Below are positions 36,101-47,389 of a stretch of 64,000 bases of DNA, piece after piece. How positions within the stretch are numbered: the first letter of the stretch is position 1; every line of letters begins with the position of its first letter. The position numbers and the translations under genes were made by a program. This DNA is from Halichoerus grypus (Eukaryota; Chordata; Mammalia; Carnivora; Phocidae), in the NCBI RefSeq assembly GCF_964656455.1, contig NC_135718.1, positions 22,766,449-22,830,448 on the forward strand. The letters are read 5' to 3'. The notes beneath the pieces were generated by a model. The model did not search any database and was not told the DNA's origin. It saw only the letters and a program-made list of their open reading frames with translations.

Positions 36101-36939
36101 TTTTCATTTTCATTGGTTTCCATGAATTTTTTAAATTCTTCTTTAATTTCCTGGTTGACCCATTCATTCTTTAGTAGGATGCTCTTTAGCCTCCATATAT
36201 TTGAGTTCTTTCCAACTTTCCTCGTGTGATTGAGTTCTAGTTTCAAAGCACTGTGGTCTGAAAATATGCACGGAATGATCCCAATCTTTTGGTACCCGTT
36301 GAGACCTGATTTGTGACCTAGGATGTGATCTATTCTGGAGAACGTTCCATGGGCACTAGAGAAGAATGTGTATTCCGTTGCTTTGGGATGGAATGTTCTG
36401 AATATGTCTGTGAAGTCCATTTGGTCCAGTGTGTCATTTAAAGTCTTTATTTCCTTGTTGATCTTTTGCCTAGATGATCTGTCCATTTCAGTGAGGGGGG
36501 GTGTTAAGGTCCCCCACTATTATTGTATTGTTTTCGATGTGTTTCTTTGCTTTTGTTATTAATTGCCTTATATAATTGTCTGCTCCCATGTTAGGGGCAT
36601 AGATATTTACAATTGTTAGATCTTCTTGTTGGATAGACCCTTTAAGTAGGATATAGTGTCCTTCCTCATCTCTTATTATAGTCTTTGGTTTAAAATCTTA
36701 TTTGTCTGTTATAAGGATTGTCACCCCACCTTTCTTTTGGTGTCCATTAGCGTGGTAAATGGTTTTCCACCCCCTCACTTTCAATCTGGAGGTGTCTTTG
36801 GGATAAAATGAGTCTCTTGCAGACAGCATATCGATGGGTCTTGTTTTTTAATCCAATCTGATAGCCTGTGTCTTTTGATTGGGGCATTTAGCCCATTTAC
36901 ATTCAAGGTAACTATTGAAAGATATGAATTTAGTGCCAT
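33157..36939 (-). pseudogene. Degraded LINE-1 ORF2 (endonuclease and reverse transcriptase)
   Basis: L1 ORF2 encodes an apurinic-type endonuclease, a reverse transcriptase and a cysteine-rich C-terminus used for target-primed insertion. The start is ATG at 36,937-36,939 on the minus strand, about 80 bases after ORF1, and the predicted stop is at 33,157-33,159. That gives about 1,260 codons against about 1,275 in intact L1s. Legible parts: endonuclease end ([10 protein letters not shown] and SDHSALKLE) in 36,486-35,698; RT fingers ([13 protein letters not shown]) in 35,658-35,299; RT palm ([14 protein letters not shown]) in 35,040-34,798; C-terminal zinc-like [18 protein letters not shown] in 33,946-33,401. 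At least five frameshifts or stops split it. The palm catalytic motif reads FAGD where FADD is expected. It is non-functional. Confidence 0.96.
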
Positions 36940-37020
36940 TATATTGCCTGTAAGGTGACTGTTACTGTATATTGTCTGTGTTCCTTTCTGCTCTATGTTG
37001 CTTTGAGGCTCTCCCTGTGC

Positions 37021-37916
37021 TTAGAGGACCCCTTTCAATATTTCTTGTGGGGCTGGTTTTGTGTTTGCAAATTCCTTTAGTTTTTGTTTGTCCTGGAAGC
37101 TTTTTATCTCTCCTTCTATTTTCAATGACAGCCTAGCTGGATATAGTATTCTTGGCTGCATATTTTTCTCATTTAGTGCTCTGAATATATCATGCCAGTC
37201 CTTTCTGGCCTGCCAGGTCTCTGTGGATAGGTCTGTTGCCAATCTAATGTTTCTACCATTTTAGGTTACATACCTCTTCTCCCGAGCTGCTTTCAGGATT
37301 TTCTCTTTGTCTCTTAGACTCATAAGTTTTACTATTAGATGTCAGGGTGTTGACCTATTTTTATTGATTTTGAGGGGGCTTCTCTGTGCCTCCTGGATTT
37401 GATGCCTGTTTCCTTCCCCAAATTAGGAAAGTTCTCTGCTATAATTTGCTCCAATATACCTTCTGCCTCTCTCTCTCTTTCTTCTTCTTCTGGGATCCCA
37501 ATTATTCTAATGTCATTTCATCTTATGGTATCACTTATCTCTCAAATTCTGCCCTCATGATCCAGTAGTTGTTTATCTCTCTTTGTCTCAGCTTCTTTAT
37601 TCTCCATCATTTGGTCTTCTATATCACTAATTCACTCTTCTGCCTCATTTATCCTAGCAGTTAGCGCCCCCATTTTTGATTGCACCTTATTAATAGCCTT
37701 TTTGATTTCGACTTGGTTAGATTTTAGTTCTTTTATTTCCCCAGAAAGGGTTTCTCTAGTATCTTCCATGCTTTTTTCAAGCCCAGCTAGTATCTTTAAA
37801 ATCGTCATTCTGAACTCTAGTTCCAACATCTTACTAATGTTCATATTGATTAGGTCCCTGGCTGTCGGTACAGCCTCTTGTTCTTTTTTTTGTGGTGAGT
37901 TTTTCCATTTTGTAAT
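37021..37916 (-). pseudogene. Degraded LINE-1 ORF1 (RNA-binding chaperone)
   Basis: L1 ORF1p is a trimeric coiled-coil RNA chaperone that packages L1 RNA. The N-terminal part (TKWKNSPQKKEQEAVPTARD) and the start of the coiled coil (KEIKELKSNQVEIKKAINKV-like heptads) lie at 37,916-37,635. The C-terminal domain end (ETWQARKDWHDIFRALNEKN, then ARLSLKIEGEIKSFQDKQKL) lies at 37,242-37,021. The expected initiator codon at 37,914-37,916 reads ATT, a TGA stop at 37,632-37,634 follows the AEE of the coiled coil where an Arg codon is usual (CGA to TGA fits CpG decay), and the total length implies a net frameshift. It is not translatable. Confidence 0.93.
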
Positions 37917-38110
37917 TTTGTCCAGAGGAGAACGGATGAATGAGAGAACAAAATGGAACAATGGTTACATTTTCTGGGGTAACAATGACCCCAGAAAAAT
38001 ATACACTAAACAAAACAGAAGAGACCTGAAACCAGGGGAAAAGAAAGGGAAAGAAAGCAAAAAGAAAAAAAAAGAAATAAAATTTAAAAAAAAAGAATAT
38101 GATCAAATTT

Positions 38111-38830
38111 GATCAGGCTGATGAATAGATCAGTCCCACTCACTAGATTTGGGGCATATTTTGGTCTCTTAGAAGAAAGTGCCTCCCGGGGCGCCTGGGT
38201 GGCTCAGTCGTTAAGCGTCTGCCTTCGGCTCAGGTCATGATCCTGGGGTCCTGGGATCGAGCCCCGCATCGGGCTCCCTGCTCAGCGGGAGGCCTGCTTC
38301 TCCCTCTCCCACTCCCCCTGCTTGTGTTCCCTCTCTCACTGTCTCTCTCGCTGTCAAATAAATAATAAAATCTTTAAAAAAAAAAAAAAAGAAGAAAGTG
38401 CCTCCCAAATTTTAAAGAAAGAAAAACTTATATATGTACAAAAATAAGGGTAAATACAATGAAGGGATGGAATATGACTGTAAAGATGAAAATTATAAAA
38501 GATTTTATAAAAGGAATTGATAAGAAGTTGGTTGAAAAAAGAAGGAAGAGAAATTAAAAAAAAAATGGGAGAGAATGTGATCAAGCAGGAGACTAGAACA
38601 AAGCCATACACTAGAGATTTAGGGTATATTTTGGTTTGTTAGAAGAAACTGTTTCCCAATATTATAAAGAGAGAAGAACTTATATATATATACTAAAAAT
38701 AAGGTTAACTACAATGAAGGGATAGAATATGACTCTAAAAATGAAAAATAAAAAAGATGTTTAAAAAAGGGATTGATAAGATGTTGGTTGAAAAGGGAAA
38801 AAGGAAAATTCAAAAAAAAATAGAAAAAGT
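38111..38830. repeat. Imperfect tandem duplication (about 250-bp unit) in the L1 5' UTR
   Basis: Unit 1 spans 38,111-38,578 with the SINE removed; unit 2 spans 38,579 to about 38,830. Shared landmarks in order: GATCA(A/G)GC, 'catattttggt' with 'tatattttggt', TTAGAAGAAA, 'acaatgaagggat', GAATATGACT, 'ggattgataag' with 'gaattgataag', and TTGGTTGAAAA. Unit divergence is clearly higher than expected for a recent duplication. Confidence 0.88.
38188..38389 (+). mobile_element. Young CAN-SINE inserted in the L1 5' UTR
   Basis: Near-consensus full-length copy with head GGGGCGCCTGGGTGGCTCAG and an A-tail of about 15. The perfect 17-bp duplication AGAAGAAAGTGCCTCCC is at 38,171-38,187 and 38,390-38,406. 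It lies head-on to the L1 and is younger than it. Low divergence makes it the most recent-looking SINE here. Confidence 0.98.
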
Positions 38831-39942
38831 AAAAAAAGAAAATTAAAAAAATTAACTTTGGAAGACTAAAGAAACAGGGTGAAAAAAGCCATGAATTCTA
38901 TGTGCAGTATTCTTCTAGTGCTGGAGTTCTGCTGTTCTCATTGATCCATAAACTTGGTCTTGGCTGGCTGTTCTTGCTGATCTTCTGGGGGAGGGGCCTG
39001 TTGCCATGATTCTCAGGTGTCTTTGCCCCGCCCTTGCTGGGGGCTGGGCTAAGTAATCTGCTCGAGGTTGCTCTAGGAAGCTTTTGTTCCCTGCAAGCTT
39101 TCCATACAGCTTTGAAGGATGAGAGTGAAAATGGCGGCCTCCCAATCTCTGGCCCCAGAGGAGCCGAGAACTCTGAGCCCCACTCCTCAGTGAGCCCTCA
39201 GAGAAAAGCAATCACTCCCGTCTCCCCAGTATCTGGCCACACCCCGTGCTCACCCAGCCTGTGACTGAGTGTTTCTATCTCTGGCACCCGACCCCGTGTG
39301 GAGTCTCCAAACTCAGCAGATCCCTGCGGTGTGCTCCCACACTGCTCCTCCCGGGGGAGGAAGGGGAGTCTCCCCAGATCTGCTGCTTGTTGGGTCCCTG
39401 CTGGAAGAGCAGTGGCCCAACTATGCCGCAGATCATGGTTTATGGCAACCCCGAGCTGAGAGCCCACTCCTCGGCTCCATCTCTGCAGCCGGCTCCCCTG
39501 CTCTGATACCTGGGAGCTCTGCAGCACTCAGGCACCCTGGTCTTTCTGTGACCCTGAGGGTCCTGAGACCACACTGTCCCAGTGAGTGTTCCACCCCCCG
39601 CTTAGCCACTGGAGCGACATCCCTCAGTGGAGCAGACTTCTAAAAGTTCTGATTTTGTGCCCCACTGCTCTATCGCTTGCTGGTAGCGGCTGATGGAGGC
39701 TCCTTCTCCCCACGGTCTATCTTCCCAAATATGCCCTTGGATTCACTTCTCCGCCCCTCCTACCTTCCAGAAAGTGGTTGCTTTTCTGTTCAGAGAGTTG
39801 CTGCTATTCTTTTCTTCGATCTCCTGTTGAGTTCGTAGGTGTTCAGAATGGTTTGATACCTATCTAGCTGAATTCCTGGGACCAGACGAAATTTAGATCT
39901 TCTACTCCTCTGCCATCTTGCTCCTCCTCCTAAAATGCTATG

Positions 39943-40569
39943 TTTTTATTTAAACAAAGTGAGTCATGTGGAACCTGATAGGAAAATGCACAGCCTTCTT
40001 GCCTTTGTGACTTTGTGGCACATTTGTCCAAAGAAAGAGAAAATAGTATTCCAATAATACTCCTAAGGAGCTTGAATGAGTACAGGGGCAATCTGACATT
40101 TTTTCCTTTAGTGATCCATAAATAGAATTTGTGACTTGGAGACTGGATATGGAGTACACCTACTTATTCACAACTTCAGCAAATATTTTTTGAGCTCTTT
40201 GCTGTAGTTTCTTCCAACATGTGGAAATTATACTCTTGTGCCCTTCATTCAGTATGGGTCACATGCTTATGATATATACCTGAGTAATATAAAGTTATAT
40301 AAAGTGTTACTATAGTTGTACAAAAAAGGATAAAGGTCTGTGAAAAAAAGATAGTAAAGGGCAATACAAAAAGTAGTAACTATTTTGTACTGTTGAGGCT
40401 ATAGGGAATTTTTGCTGTGTATGTGTGCATATCTTCTATCACTTATAATATTAAACCTCCTAGATCATAACTTTGTCTATGACAAAACTCCTAAAGTCAT
40501 TTTTGACTGAGCTCTTTCTGTCTCTCTTTTATGCATATAATGCCATTTAATCTTTGTTACTCATTATTC
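39943..40569. other. No recognised feature
   Basis: Sequence just outside the 5' end of the full-length L1. AT-rich, with short open frames only and no nameable repeat. Confidence 0.4.
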
Positions 40570-41540
40570 TTTATTTTCATTCTACACTCACTCCAAAGGT
40601 GATTTCATTCATTCTGATGACTTTCAATGTCATGTATTTGCTGATGACTCTCCAGTTTAATTTCTAGCTCTGACCTCTCCCTTGAGCTCCATACTTGAAC
40701 ATCCAGTTGCATATTCGACATTCTACTGAATGTTTAATAGGCATCTTGATAGCAACATGTCCTAAGCAGAACTTCTGATACATCCTCGACAAACATACCT
40801 CCCTAATTTTCTTACAAATTTTCCCTTTCTATAAAATTTCAAGCTCGACTTTTCAATGACTTGTTCAAGTAAAAAGCCAGCATGTCATCCTGGATATTTC
40901 ACATGCATCTCCAATCAGCAAGTTTCGGAAGCTTTATTTTCAAAACCTATGCGCACTCTGACCACTTCTCTTACTAGCACCCTCATCCAAAATTCTTACC
41001 ATGACTGAAAACTTTCTTATTGGTCAAAGGTTACTTCCTGGAACACTATTCCTGCCCTCTTCCCCATTCATGTTGCTTCAGCTACACTGGCCATTTCATG
41101 GTTTCCTGAGCACACCAACTTGTTTGTACCTCAGCAGCATGCTATTCTATTGTCTGGAACACTATTCCACTACATTGTCACATGGTTCACCCCCTCATTT
41201 CATTTATGTCTTTTTAAAATGTTACCGCTTCAGAATTCTCATCTGACTGAACTAGCTAGAATGTCCACCTCCTCTTCCCATTACCCATCTACATGTAACC
41301 ATTCTTTATCTTCACCTGAAATTATATACACATATACTCATATGTGTAAATACACATATCTATATGCTAATTTATTATATGAATTACATAGTATATTTCC
41401 TTAATATATTTTCCTTATAAAACTCTTTCCATTCAAGATTATGAACACCTCAAGATCTGGGAACATGTCACAGTCTGTACCTATTGCACAGATCAGCATA
41501 TAATAATTACTCAATAAATGTTTGTCAGATTGATTTGAAT
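40570..41540 (+). mobile_element. LINE-2, ORF2 remnant and 3' end
   Basis: In order: 'tgtatttgctgatgactctc', 'tctgacctctcccttgagct', 'ccagttgcatattcgacatt', 'taataggcatcttgatagc', 'acatgtcctaagcagaactt', 'agccagcatgtcatcctgga'. The end is 'ttactcaataaatgtttgtc', the typical L2 terminus. Internal deletions are likely around 41,000. Open frames at 41,001-41,404 are remnants or chance. Confidence 0.88.
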
Positions 41541-42355
41541 CAATACAGTGCCCTTCACATTTATTACTCATTTGCTTGCATAGATTTTTAAATTGACTAA
41601 AAGATTAAATAGTCCATCTTCGCAGGCTCATACAAAGCTTAAAATAGTTAAAATAGAAATATAGGTTTAGTTCTCTGCTTTCAGTTAAATGCCAATCCTT
41701 GCTGGGAAGATTCACTCTGGTAGCTTACATATGTAACAAACCTTTAAGGTAGAGATTGAGTAAATATTTTTATTGCCCACTTTGAGTTGAGGAAATTGAA
41801 ATTCTGCAGTGATTGTAATATCATAAACTATAAAAGCACAAATGAATACTAGAGATTAACTAAATCTACTTAGAGATAAATAAACTGCAACTGAGAAAAA
41901 CTAACAGAATTCCCAAAGTTCTTACAGACTCCATGGACGAAAGCCAAAATGACGGAGTACTGGAAATGTTGGAATAAAAAAATTCTGTTTTCCTGATATG
42001 TGTTTTTGGAGTTTGTCCATGAGTTTGTCTTGTCTTTTGTTCTTGATTGGAAAGGGGCTGCTAGGCATAGGGAGACCCAGTAGTGAAAGTACTGTGGATC
42101 CCTGTGCATTCCTCAAGGCATCCATGCTGACATCAAAGAGCAAGTTTCAGTTAATAGCAGATTGTGGCAGCAATGACAATTACTTGGGTCCTGTTTCTCC
42201 CATGCCTCTTCCAAGACACCAGTATTCATTGCAGTATTTAATTGCAGTGCAACTTGTAATGTACCTAAAATGATATGTGGGGTTAAAGAAACATTTTTTC
42301 CCAGATACACTGCTTATCTTATTTAACCCACTCTGACCACAAGAATCATATCTAT
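41541..42355. other. No recognised gene; faint MIR-like stretch
   Basis: A weak MIR-like stretch may lie at about 41,735-41,815 ('ctttaaggtagagattgag', 'gttgaggaaattgaaattct'). Overlapping open frames near 41,870-42,310 occur on both strands and carry no motif. Confidence 0.4.
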
Positions 42356-42370
42356 AAAAAAGCCAGGTAG

Positions 42371-42574
42371 GGGCACCTGGGTGGCTCAGTCATTGAGCGT
42401 CTGCCTTCAGCTCAGGTCATGATCCCAGGGTCTTGGGATCGAGCCCCATATCGGGCTTCCTGATCTACGGGAAGCCTGCTTCTCCCTCTCCTACTCCCGC
42501 TGCTTGTGTTCCTTCTCTTGCTTTGTCTCTCTCTGTCAAATAAATAAATAAAATCTTAAAAAAAAAAAAAAAAA
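42371..42574 (+). mobile_element. CAN-SINE with perfect target-site duplication
   Basis: Head GGGGCACCTGGGTGGCTCAG, CT-rich middle, AAATAAATAAAATCTT and an A-run of about 23. The duplication AAAAAAGCCAGGTAG occurs at 42,356-42,370 and 42,575-42,589. The exact head boundary is ambiguous by one G. The long uninterrupted A-tail suggests recent insertion. Confidence 0.97.
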
Positions 42575-42589
42575 AAAAAAGCCAGGTAG

Positions 42590-43979
42590 GGTATGTCCAT
42601 TCCATTGAGTTATTTATCTTTAACATTTTCTAAAAGAGATTTCAGGGTTTAAAACTTCAGGAAAACAACAGAAAGATTGAGACTGCATGAATCTACACTG
42701 TTGAATAAGTATATATATACTGTGCTACATATTTTATATTAGCTTGATTAAGGCAACTTTGATGTTAAAGAGAGGAATACCACATTTTCATTGTTCCTAA
42801 TTAAGTAGTGGGTGAAATCTCTCAGCTGGGAATGGCTGAGGAAAGAGTCCTTATTTTGATAGAATCTGAATTTCTACTTAAGTTCTTCTCCATGTCCTAT
42901 AACTAAGCACAGGGCAGTCCACACTGAGATTTTATTTCCTCATCACATCTTATGATTTTCAGGAGATTCTCATTATTCCTTATGTACTTAAAGTTCACTT
43001 TTAGCCTTGGAAATCTCTTTGTTACAAATTACAAAAATCCACTCAAAATGCTTAGCCACAGAACAGACTTGATTATAAGTATATAGGGCTTTTTCCCAGA
43101 ACCCTAGTTTAGGGAGTGAAATCAAGTCTGAGGGGGGCCTGAAGCTTGGGGCTGTAAAGCTCTCAAGAATCAAAGCATTTTGAAAGAATGGGTTCCCTTT
43201 CTAGACACAATTTCATCCCTGCTTTTTTTCAACATTTCTCCTTTCTTTAGTTTCTGAGTTTACAGATCTAGCCCAAATTATGAGCTGAAACTGATAAGCA
43301 GCAATTAATCCTGATTCAAATAACCAAGACAAAGTGGATTGACCAATTTGGATGAGATATCCACTTCTGCATGAATCGGCAAGGACCATGGAGAGAAGGT
43401 CATTAGGGCAAACAGGATGCAGGGTCCCATATCCCTTTGGTTGAGCAGGGGAAAATACCACAGATGAGAATTTGTGGGCTAGGCAGTCACTGCAAAAGGT
43501 GCACACTGCCAGTATGCTTGTCATCTTTCAGTAGATTTGCAAGGAGCTTCACTTCCCTTTAATATATTAATCTTCAGTGCTGCATGTTGCAGTTACTTTC
43601 TGGGGAAAAGCTTCACTCTTTGTATACAATGCAGCTTCCTACCTTTCTCTTTGCCTTGAATGTTCAATGTTTCCTTATCAGTACACCTTTTTGTCGTTTA
43701 TTGAGTAAACATTCCTTGGTTGTTCATGGCTTATATCTCTGTTACAGAAATAATGGACTTACTTCCAAAGATTACTTTTTTTCCTGCTTATAGGCAGATG
43801 GCAAGGACTGATGGAGAATAATCAAACATAGTGATTTTGTTTACTCTGTTTATTTTGTATCTTAAATGCAGACATAGTACTCTCCAGCAATCCTACTATA
43901 CATGTCAATCATGTATATTTTCCCACTCACCAAACAACTATATGTGGCCTTATTGACTCTCCTCAAGTGTCCTCCATTT
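42590..43979. other. Low-repeat sequence without recognised gene
   Basis: A 103-codon minus-strand open frame (43,213-43,524) is the largest here. It has no domain signature, and its DNA has the feel of an old interspersed repeat that I cannot assign. No splice-flanked exon stands out. Confidence 0.4.
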
Positions 43980-45495
43980 AAATAATTCTTTACCTTCTGC
44001 TGATAACCCCCCTCATAATTTATTGAGCTTATAAATCAATAGACATTTCCTCATCTTTCCACCATCAGATTTACCAATGACTAGCATTTCTACTCATTCT
44101 TATGTTACAATGACTGGTATTGTTCTTGTTCCTAGACAAGGCTGACCCTTCCATTTGGACTCCTGAGTCTATCCTTTCTTGCTCAAGGGCCTCACTCCTG
44201 CTTTATACACATACTCCTGAGCACCAATTTTTCCCTTTCTGTTGGTTAGTTACCCATATCATTACAAAAGCATTTCCAAATATTTCCTCTTTTAAAATGC
44301 ATTCTGTGAACTCTGCCAGACTTCCTCTTACCAGTACCCTATTTTTAAATTTTTCCTTTGTTGTGAGATTCTTAAAAGTGTGGTATATGGTTGGTGTTTC
44401 CACTTTACCATCTTGCATTCTTTTATCAACCCACTATGATTGTTCTCTTATCCCTGCCACTCCGCTGAGACCATTCTTCCCAAAGCTATCAATGACATCT
44501 ATGTTGTTAACCCAATAATTATTTCTCTGTCTTTATGTTAAACTTACATAAACACTAACCATGGCTGGTGATTCCACTACTTTTCAAAGTCTCTTCCCTT
44601 GCCTTCTGTGACAAAACATTCTCCTGGCTTTCTTCTACTTTGGTGGCCTTTTGTTCTTGACCCACTTTACTAACTGCTCCTCTTCTCAACTTTTGAATAT
44701 TGCATTGCCCCGTGGTTCAGTGATGGACCCTCTTTTCTTTTTTAACTACTCATTCTTCCTAGATGAACTCAGCCTCCTGTCTATAAATAGCATCTATTTG
44801 CCCTGCACCTTCAAATTCACTAGTTACAGCATGACCTATTCCCACAGTGCTACCTCACTATATGTAACTACCTACTTATCATACTGCTTCAATATTTAAT
44901 AGACATCTCAAATTTAAAAGTTATGAACTGGAATTCTTGGTTGATGCCTATCCTTACTCTACTCATCCTGTATTCTTTACCATTCAAGTAAACATTAAAA
45001 TCACCCACTCAGTTGCTTATGTCAATAATCTTTAGCCTTACATTTCCCTCCTTTTACCTTATGAGATCCAGTACCATTTTTTTTACTCTAATTCTGAATC
45101 AAATATTCACCCACTTCTGTCTCTCTCTGCTATTGCTGTTATCCAAATCATCATCCTATCCTGATTACTTATCTTGAATAAATAGTTGGCTTTCAATTTT
45201 TCCACTATAACTCTTTGTCTATATACCTTCTATGATAAGTCTTTTAAAAAACTTACAGATAATTTGACTCCTCTTGCTGATAATAAAAGCCTCAATTTCA
45301 AATTTTAATCAAACCCCGTACTGTTATTTATGGAATTCTCTATGACCAGGCCTCTGACCAATCTCAGAACTCATTTCATGCTAGTCTTACCCAAGTATAT
45401 TGTAATCAAGAAAAATAAAACAATCACACACACACACATACTCAAATGGCTTCTTTCTATTTTCAACACATCAACCTTGGTCACATTTCAGGGTC
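43980..45495 (+). mobile_element. LINE-2, ORF2 portion (left part of a split copy)
   Basis: Follows L2 ORF2 for about 1.5 kb: 'cactccgctgagaccattct', 'agctatcaatgacatctatg', 'tcctggctttcttctacttt', a PRGSVMDPLFF-like remnant of the RT box 'PQGSVLGPLLF' (frame 44,651-44,899), 'taatagacatctcaaattta', and 'cctgattacttatcttgaat'. A MaLR LTR interrupts it, and the 3' end resumes at about 45,840. The left boundary is approximate. Confidence 0.86.
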
Positions 45496-45840
45496 TTAGT
45501 CAGTTCCAGCTTCTATAACAAAATTCCAGAGATTGGATAGCTTAAATAATATTTATCTCTCAGAGAACTGGAGGCTAGAAAAATAAAAATCAAGATGACA
45601 GCAGATATGGTGTCTGATGAGAGCCCACTTCCTGGTTTGTAGATAGCTGAATTCTTGCCATTTTCTCACATGATGGAAAGAAAGCCTGCTTTCTGGCCTC
45701 TTATAAGGATACTAAACCTGTTCATGAGAGCCTGACCCCCATTATCTAATTACCTCCAATATAACATCACAAATATCCAAAAACCATTACAGTAGGGATT
45801 AGGGTTTCAACATATAAATATTGGGAGGACACAAATACTC
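45496..45840 (-). mobile_element. MST/MLT1-group solo LTR (ERVL-MaLR) inserted in LINE-2
   Basis: 'tcttagtcagttccagcttc', 'tataacaaaattccagagat', 'agaactggaggctagaaa', 'tggtgtctgatgagagccca', 'cttcctggtttgtagatagc', 'cttataaggatactaaacct', 'attagggtttcaacatata' match an antisense MaLR LTR. AGGGTC lies on both sides, consistent with a short LTR target duplication. Confidence 0.88.
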
Positions 45841-46075
45841 AGGGTCTTTGCACTAGTTTCTCTGGAATGTCTGTTCCCTTTATACGGGCTTGTCTGCCTT
45901 TCTTGACATTGAAATTCCAACATTACTGTTGCATTTTGGAAAAAAAAAAGTTTCCTTTGACCATGCCATCCCTTTCTCCCATGTTGTCCTATTTTCATTC
46001 CCTGCAGAGCCCTTATCTTGAGACCGAAACAGTATCTGCTTTATGGTATGTTCTCAATAAATATTAGTTGTTGCT
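45841..46075 (+). mobile_element. LINE-2 3' end (right part of the split copy)
   Basis: Resumes with 'agggtctttgcactagtttc', the usual L2 'agggcctttgcact' word, and ends 'ttctcaataaatattagttg', the L2 terminus. Together with 43,980-45,495 this is one L2 copy divided by the LTR. Confidence 0.85.
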
Positions 46076-46889
46076 GTTTTCCCACAACATTGCTGACATT
46101 TTGTAGGGCATGGATTTATTTTGTATTTTGAAGAAATAAGAACAACATCTAATTTGATCTGAATTAGAGTAAATAAGACAATACAAAAGTGTGACTGAAA
46201 ATAAAGCGAGAAAACTGAACCCTAAATTGAATATTTTCAGAGGCAGCATGTAATTAACCAAAATGGAAATCTGCTTTTAAGAAGATGGGGTGGGGATGAG
46301 AATTCATAATGATTGTGGTTCTTAGCATCCTGTTTTTACATCTTAGTGGAAAGAAAAATAATTTCATACTGGAATATTCTTTATTTTTTTTTTTTTTAAC
46401 TGGTCATGACCTTCCAGAGCTTTGTGGTACATTCTATGTGGGCAGATTGAAATCAGACTAGTACTTTGTCCTTTGATCTCATGTCTGTCCCTAATTGTAG
46501 CCCAGGCAGATGGACTTTGGGCATTCTGGTCATACTACTAAATGATCTGGGGAAAAAAAACAGGTCACATAATGGGGAAAACTCAGTGAACTGTGGTTTT
46601 CCAAAGAATTATTCTTAATTTTATACAAAGTGTTCATGGATGTTTTATTCAGGAATTAAAAAAAAATGTACAAGGTGGGAGACTTAGAGTGTTCCCATAT
46701 CTACAGATTTAAATAACCAACTGGTAAATGTGCATCTGTAGCAGAGCCCTGTGTTTATATTATGCAGAAACTGTTCACTCTTCTAACAGTGCTTCAGCTT
46801 TCCTGGGGGGAACTGCCCTGTTTCCCACTTTTAGGTTGTAGGTTTTCTGTGGAGTCTGGTAAATTGCCAGCTCCAGGAGTGGGTTTATG
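46076..46889. other. No recognised feature; T-run
   Basis: A T-run at about 46,384-46,398 is the only simple-sequence feature. No coding signature. Confidence 0.4.
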
Positions 46890-47130
46890 TCTTAGTCTGG
46901 CCACTGAGAATATCATATGCCCCTGGCTGAGGTGATTGATTCAGTGATAGGCAGATAATCAGAGTCAATAAAATGAATAAGACTTTTATTAGGATTGCTG
47001 GGAGAAAAGCACTCTTTTCTGTTTTTCCCAGCTTCATCTTGATAGACTGGGTGCCTGGATCTCTACACAGAGAGTGAGAGTTTAGCTGAATAGGCCCAGT
47101 GGACAGATAGAGACCAGGCTGTGTTATTCC
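46890..47130. mobile_element. Ancient mammal-wide repeat, family not assigned
   Basis: 'tggccactgagaatatcata', 'gaggtgattgattcagtgat', 'aatcagagtcaataaaatga', 'ggattgctgggagaaaagca' recall an old interspersed repeat common in mammals, but I cannot name the family. Confidence 0.4.
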
Positions 47131-47389
47131 CCTGTCCCTATTCCTCGCTCTTATTTGTGGGAACCTGTAAATTGCAATTAAGGAAAACAGATTTCATATA
47201 CTGCTCATTTTTATGCTACAATATAAGTTAACTTGTATCGACCTTTAATTTGTATTTATGGCTGTCTTTGTGGTGAGAAAATACTTATTAAATATAGATA
47301 TATGATTGAGAATTATCTTTTTATACTACTTAGTGGATCTCATGGCATTGGGACTTGAAGGGAATAACACAGAGGTTTAAAAACCAGGT

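Larger units (their letters stand above)
32551..39930 (-). mobile_element. Full-length carnivore LINE-1, inactivated, with target-site duplication
   Basis: A 7.4-kb antisense L1 (about 7.16 kb without the nested SINE). The 5' end at 39,930 reads, on the minus strand, GGAGGAGGAGCAAGATGG, a typical carnivore L1 start. The 3' UTR at 32,705-33,156 carries 'gttaatcaccatacactaca' and two C-rich runs. The duplication TAAAATGCTATG lies at 32,539-32,550 and 39,931-39,942, extendable into a T-run that fits L1 endonuclease cleavage. It holds ORF1 and ORF2 remnants, a 2-kb 5' UTR with a CAN-SINE, and an apparent 3'-transduced tail. Both ORFs have disabling changes. Confidence 0.97.
37917..39930 (-). promoter_or_regulatory. 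LINE-1 5' UTR / internal promoter region with tandem duplication
   Basis: About 2 kb upstream of ORF1 on the minus strand. The distal half (39,000-39,900) is much richer in G+C and CpG than anything else in the window, as expected for an L1 internal pol II promoter. The proximal half is AT-rich and carries two copies of a roughly 250-bp unit plus a CAN-SINE. Several spurious open frames of 76-124 codons in the GC-rich part have no protein signature. Confidence 0.8.

Noticed and set aside
35698..36486. 262-codon minus-strand frame as a gene
   Set aside because: L1 ORF2 endonuclease end and linker within the degraded full-length L1.
37702..38112. 136-codon plus-strand frame
   Set aside because: Antisense of L1 ORF1 and 5' UTR, ending in poly-Lys from an A-rich stretch.
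39246..39643. 86- and 124-codon plus-strand frames in GC-rich DNA
   Set aside because: They lie antisense in the L1 5' UTR. GC-richness lowers stop frequency, and no protein signature is visible.
44120..44518. 132-codon plus-strand frame
   Set aside because: Part of LINE-2 ORF2-region sequence.
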